From Gordionus sp. m RMFG-2023 (Eukaryota; Nematomorpha; Gordioida; Chordodea; Parachordodidae), in contig NC_088775.1 in the NCBI RefSeq assembly GCF_954871325.1, positions 68,735,561-68,799,560 on the forward strand: a stretch of 64,000 nt of DNA, read 5' to 3'. Made by a program: the position numbers and the translations under genes. Below the pieces are notes generated by a model that saw nothing but the letters and a program-made list of their open reading frames with translations, had not been told where the DNA came from and did no database searches. This document shows positions 59,750 through 64,000 of the stretch, one piece after another. Within the stretch, counting starts at the first letter, position 1. Every line of letters starts with the position of its first letter.

Positions 59750-60349
59750 CGTAATAACAGGATTTTATGCAGAAAAATCGAGAATATACGGAATCTAGAA
59801 TTTCAGCCGCAATCCAAAATCAATTATGTATAATTCAATTCGACGATAAAACACAATACAGAATAAAATCATAATTATTTAATGATCTAGATTATATATT
59901 TTTATGTTCTTATTACTAAAAATTTTGTTTACAAAAAAAAATCCATCGACGTATTAATATAAAGATTTTATGTCTACTGGTCATCCTTAAAACTGGCTAG
60001 GACCAGTTTCAGGACCAGTTTCAAGTGAATAAAATATAAAAACAAGCTTTGTTTATAATTTACAAATAGTGTAAATAAAATAAAGAATAATACAGTTTTA
60101 AGTGGAAAAAAAATATAATAACAATCTTTCTTTTTTTTATAATTTACAAATCGTGTAAAACAAAATAAAGATTTAACAGCGACAGAGGGGACAAAATGTG
60201 ACAAACAATGTGAGGAGGTTTTGAAAGAAGTAGTATTATAAGAGACTAGCTAATAACTGAGGGGTAATTAGTTAGTTTGTATATATGGTGTAAAATTTAG
60301 GAGAAAAAGAGATAAAATTGTTGCAATGTAACCCGTGAGCATTAAGGGT
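59750..60349. other. AT-rich stretch without a called gene
   Basis: Contains a local direct repeat (AATAAAATATAAAAACAA and related forms near 60025-60130). No gene supported. Confidence 0.5.
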
Positions 60350-61330
60350 ATTGGAAATATTATAATCTAAATTTGTGATAGGAATCATATTGAGTAAAAT
60401 TAAAAATAGAGATGCTTCTAAATTTTGGAATTTTAAATATGGGCTAGACATTGGTCTCAAAATTTTGTTTTGCAGACACAGCAGGCCTGTTCAAAAACCC
60501 ATGTCCCATGCAACTTTCCCAATATTTTGCCATTTATTTCTATTGTAATTTAGTAATAATGTCTTAAATTTAATTTTATATTTTAAATAAAATTTAAATT
60601 TGTAGAAATCATATTGAATAAAATTTAAAATAGAGATGCTGGGAATTTTTTAAATATGGGGTAGACATTGACCTGAATTTTTTTTTGCAGACATAGCCAG
60701 GCCTGATCAAAAAACCAAGTCCCATGCAACTTTCATAAAATTTTGCCATTTATATCTATTGTAATTTAATAACAATGTCTTAAATTAAATTTTATATTCC
60801 ATTTATTTCTATTGTAATTTAATAATATCTTAAATTTAATTTTATATTTAGAATAATTTAAATTTGTGATAGAAATCATATTGGATAAAATTTAAAATAG
60901 ATATGCTTGAAAATTTTTTAATTTTAAATATGGACCAGACATTGGCCTGAAATTTTTTTTCTCAAACCTGGCCAACCCATAATAATTTTGTAATTTTTTC
61001 CCAATCCTGGAGATAGGTAAATCTCTGAAAACCATATTGTTGGGAAAATTTTCTCAAGCCCGCCAAAGACCATAATAATTTTGTTAGTTGAGAACTGAAA
61101 TAAAATATATAAAAGTCATAATTCAATTAAAAATAAAATCAATGAAAGTTGCATTGGCTTGGTTTTTTAATCAGGCCTGGTGATTTTTGCAAAAAAAAAT
61201 TTCAGGCTAATGTCTAACCCATATTGAAAATTAAAAAATTTTCAAGCATTTCTATTTTATATTTTACCCAATATGATTTTCATCATAAATCTAAATTTTA
61301 TTCTAAATATAAAATTAAATTTAAGACATG
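60350..61330. repeat. Three ~240-bp tandem units plus one inverted copy
   Basis: Units share ATAGAGATGCT, TTTTAAATATGG, AGACATTGGCCTGAA, TTGCAGACA, CAGGCCTG and CCCATGCAAC. They start near 60350, 60580 and 60845. At about 61140-61330 the same sequence occurs inverted (GTTGCATTGGCTTGG, CAGGCCTGG, AATGTCTAACCCATAT). The arrangement is a partial fold-back, possibly remains of an element with long inverted ends. Confidence 0.8.
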
Positions 61331-61467
61331 TTAAGGATGTTGAAGCAATATTACATATCTTGATTTTCAGTACTACTACACTTTGATATTGATGCAATAA
61401 GACTTTGCTCTTGTATTTTCTTGCTTCAACAAAGTTCCTGTCTCCGTCTGGCTTTCTCCTTATGCTG

Positions 61468-62041
61468 ATATATTATTAAAATTTAAAAATATAAACCTAT
61501 TAAATAGTTTGGATTTTAACTTATATACACTAAAAAGTTATGCATAACTCAATTTTGTAAATGATCATTTTTAGCCTCTATAGAAGAAAATCCAAGGAGT
61601 TGTAAGTTATAATAATGATCAGTTATGTCTAAATTTGAGACAAAAATTTACTGTACCTTCCTGGTAGCTAAAATTTAAAAATATAAGAGTACCTATTTAA
61701 TAGTTTGAATTTTAACTTATATACACTTAAAAGTTATGCATAACTTATTTTTGTAAATTATCATTTTTAGCCTCCATAGAAGAAAATCCAAGAAGTTGTA
61801 TGTTATAATAATGATCAGTTATGTCTAAATTTGAGACAAAAATTTACTGTACCTTCCTGGCAGCTAAAGCTTAAAAATATAAGAATACCTATTCAATAGT
61901 TTGAATTTTAACTTATATACACTTATAAGTTATGCATAACTTATTTTTGTAAATTATCATTTTTAGCCCCTATAGAAGAAAATCCAAGGAATTGTAGTAA
62001 TAATGATCAGTTATGTCTAAATTTGAGAGAAAAATTTACTG
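61468..62041. repeat. ~193-bp tandem repeat, three units
   Basis: Each unit has TTTAACTTATATACAC, AAGTTATGCATAACT, AGAAGAAAATCCAAG and TAATGATCAGTTATGTC. Units 1 and 2 end TTTACTGTACCTTCCTGG. Unit 3 stops at TTTACTGTA, exactly where the GGGGAGACCGGGG sequence of the adjoining pogo-like element begins, so that element appears inserted at the TA. Confidence 0.88.
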
Positions 62042-62366
62042 TAGGGGAGACCGGGGTAAAACGATAGGCATTTTGCATATTTACCATAAAAATTTTAAAC
62101 AAGAGTCAAACACAACAAATTATAGATCAATGTGTAGCCCCATCTCTCTTCTACAAGATAAAAAAAAGTGTAGCCCTCTACCTATAATATTTTAGGAGCT
62201 ATGATTAGTTATGTAAAACTACTCATTTTCGCCATTTTACCCTGGGTACAGGGTAAAATGGATAAGCACTAGGGTAAAGTGGTTAAAATAATATTTGACA
62301 CATATTTATTGTTTTATTTAACAAATATTACAAATTTAAGATTTATTTATGATTTTTATTTAAAAA

Positions 62367-62975
62367 CTAATCGATACAATAAGGACATGTAAAATAATTA
62401 TCATAATTAGCACATTTAGAATGTGCCCATTCAAGGCACATTGTACATTTTAGCCATTCATCGCCCTCGCGACTATTTTTATAGTTTTTATTACAAATAA
62501 CACATACACAATTATTTTTTGATATCTTTTTTTTTCTCTGAATTAATAATTTTTTTTTATAAGGTGTAGATGTTAATATTTCTGAATTCTTTTTTTTAGA
62601 TATTTTATCCGATGAAATATTGAATAATTTTGGAATAGGTATTATAGATGAAGGATTGAATACTTTATTATAATTTTTTGAGCATGATGGTAACATATCA
62701 TGATAAGGTTCATCAATATCATCTGGAACATTTTCGTTCAATAATATTGATAAATCACTATCATTATTTTGAGTCACTGTAATATTTTCATCATTATTTT
62801 CAAATTCAATATTTGAGTTAGCATTTGAATTATTACAGCAGATGTAATCTTGTTCTGTAAATATATTTGGGTTTAAAGGAAATATGCCACATGCTAAGAA
62901 TCCATTTAATATATTATTTGATGTCACTGCCCTTGGTATTTCATTTTTTAACACTCCTGGAATATCATAAATCTG
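62367..62975 (-). pseudogene. C-terminal piece of pogo/Tigger-like transposase with PHD/RING-type finger
   Basis: After a good acceptor (ACAATTTCAG) the frame reads IYDIPGVLKNEIPRAVTSNN then ILNGFLACGIFPLNPNIFTE, the typical end of DDE_1 transposases of the pogo/Tigger type. An Asn/Ser-rich spacer and a zinc finger follow: CVCVICNKNYKNSREGDEW, LKCTMCLEWAHSKCANY, FTCPYC, with Cys4-His-Cys3 spacing like a PHD finger. The frame is uninterrupted, which is notable in an element that lacks its catalytic centre. Confidence 0.85.
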
Positions 62976-63000
62976 AAATTGTTGCCCCACATGATTTTTA

Positions 63001-63345
63001 GATTGAGCATTATTAAAATTATGAAATACAATATAATTTCAATTGAGCATTTTTATTAAAGTTACCAAATTAATAATATTTAGATTGAGCATTATTAAAA
63101 TTATGAAATACAATATAATTTCAATTGAGCATTTTTATTAAAGTTACCAAATTAATAATATTTAGATTGAGCATTATTAAAATTATGAAATACAATATAA
63201 TTTCAATTGAGCATTTTTATTAAAGTTACCAAATTAATATTGATATTTAGATTGAGCATTATTAAAATTATGAAATACAATATAATTTCAATTGAGCATT
63301 TTTATTAAAGTTACCAAATTAATATTGATATTTAAATTGAGTTAT
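63001..63345. repeat. 82-86-bp tandem repeat, four units, inside the pogo-like element
   Basis: Units start GATTGAGCATTATTAAAATT and contain TTTCAATTGAGCATTTTTAT and AAAGTTACCAAATTAAT. The first two are identical at 82 bp; later ones have a small insertion (TTGATA). The array occupies the place where the catalytic domain would be encoded. Confidence 0.92.
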
Positions 63346-63399
63346 TAAAATTATGAAATACAATATAATACAAACAATATAATTTAATTACTTGTTTAG

Positions 63400-63562
63400 G
63401 CGTTAATCCCATAAATGACCTACTTGCTTCTAATATGTAGTCACACAATCTAGATTCTTCTTCATTTGTAAATATTTGTTTATGATGATCTGAACTTTTA
63501 ATACCAATTTTACATCTCCTTCTCAACGTTGTATAAGGTATGTTAAATTTTTTAGCAGACAA
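63400..63562 (-). pseudogene. HTH (psq-like) N-terminal piece of pogo-like transposase
   Basis: It reads SAKKFNIPYTTLRRRCKIG, the helix-turn-helix of psq/pogo DNA-binding domains (A-KKYxIPxSTLRRR), then FTNEEESRLCDYILEASRSF and GLTPKQ, followed by a plausible donor GTAATT. Three base-pairs of context upstream do not show the true start. Downstream lies the tandem repeat instead of the DDE domain. Confidence 0.75.
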
Positions 63563-63755
63563 ATTTAATGAAGTATTATTTGTTATTTTATTTTATGGCT
63601 TCATTTATTATATTTACATCTCTGTATATGGTTTTTCTTTTATAATTTCTCATTATTTGGTTGATACAATAAAAATTATAATAAATAAATTAATGAAAAA
63701 TTAATGTGCATAATTTTATATTTTAACCGTTTTACCCATAACAGCTTTACCCCTA

Positions 63756-64000
63756 GGTGACATATATTATAAATATCGTTATTGCGTGACTTCTAATATA
63801 GCTAAAGATGTCAGATAAATTTTATTTTATAGCTAATACATTAAGGAACATGTGTGCCAAATTTTGAATCCTGAGGATATGTAAATTTTACTAAAAGCAA
63901 AATATACGAGAATGATTTTTATATTTTTTGGGTAAAAAACAGTTTTTTGACAAAATATATAAAACCAGGTAAGTTTTTTAAAAGATGAACATAGGTAAGA
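63756..64000. other. Right edge of window, no feature seen
   Basis: AT-rich sequence to the right of the pogo-like element. No repeat, gene or element boundary recognised. Confidence 0.5.

Larger units (their letters stand above)
62044..63753 (-). mobile_element. Pogo/Tigger-like transposon, internally deleted
   Basis: The left edge GGGGAGACCGGGGTAAAACG abuts a TA within a tandem repeat; the right edge, read inward, GGGGTAAAGCTGTTATGGGT, also abuts TA (63754-63755). Subterminal copies of AGGGTAAAATGG (a perfect 12-bp-arm hairpin at 62232-62261) and AGGGTAAAGTGG lie near the left end, so the true left boundary might instead be near 62270. On the minus strand it encodes an HTH N-terminal piece and a C-terminal piece, but no catalytic domain. 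Confidence 0.72.

Noticed and set aside
59610-59798. Gly-rich plus-strand frame
   Set aside because: Probably the antisense of the Pro/Ser-rich minus-strand frame; no acceptor or donor supports the plus-strand reading.

Overview
This is an AT-rich stretch of a metazoan (invertebrate-like) nuclear genome. It has long GT-AG introns, asparagine- and serine-rich coding exons and a dense load of DNA transposons. The two recognisable genes, a Misshapen/TNIK-type Ste20 kinase and a GA-binding protein beta subunit, are animal genes. I cannot name the species from sequence alone.

Layout. (1) 1-25841, plus strand: 25 phase-compatible exons of a germinal-centre kinase of the MAP4K4/TNIK/MINK/Misshapen group. 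The kinase domain (N-lobe start missing, upstream of the window) is followed by a long Asn/Ser-rich linker and a complete C-terminal CNH domain with the natural stop. Introns hold hAT elements, a LINE relic, a solitary transposon end and minisatellites. (2) 25842-32270: gap between convergent genes. It carries a possible small unidentified plus-strand gene near 28.3-28.8 kb (twin CX3C motif). (3) 32271-51836, minus strand: complete six-exon GABPB-like gene. Exons 1-3 encode four ankyrin repeats, exon 4 is a 1.2 kb Asn-rich exon with a KR-rich motif, and exons 5-6 finish the protein (predicted 701 aa). Intron 2 is 12.3 kb and holds three mobile elements: a DNA transposon with ~580 bp inverted termini and a 4-bp target duplication, a BED-type hAT inserted inside its left terminus, and, three bases beyond its right target duplication, a 3.5 kb fold-back element of hAT type with minisatellite-filled arms. 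(4) 51837-64000: mostly repeats. There are two more hAT elements with perfect 8-bp target duplications, a LINE-like scrap, minisatellites, large direct and inverted repeats, two small possible exons near 59.6 kb, and a pogo/Tigger-like element whose catalytic domain is replaced by an 82-bp tandem repeat.

Seven hAT-type insertions with 8-bp target duplications can be delimited directly. Several share subterminal GGTTCGG arrays. The kinase and the GABPB subunit act in separate pathways (JNK/cytoskeletal signalling versus ETS-dependent transcription), and the window shows no functional link between them beyond being neighbours.
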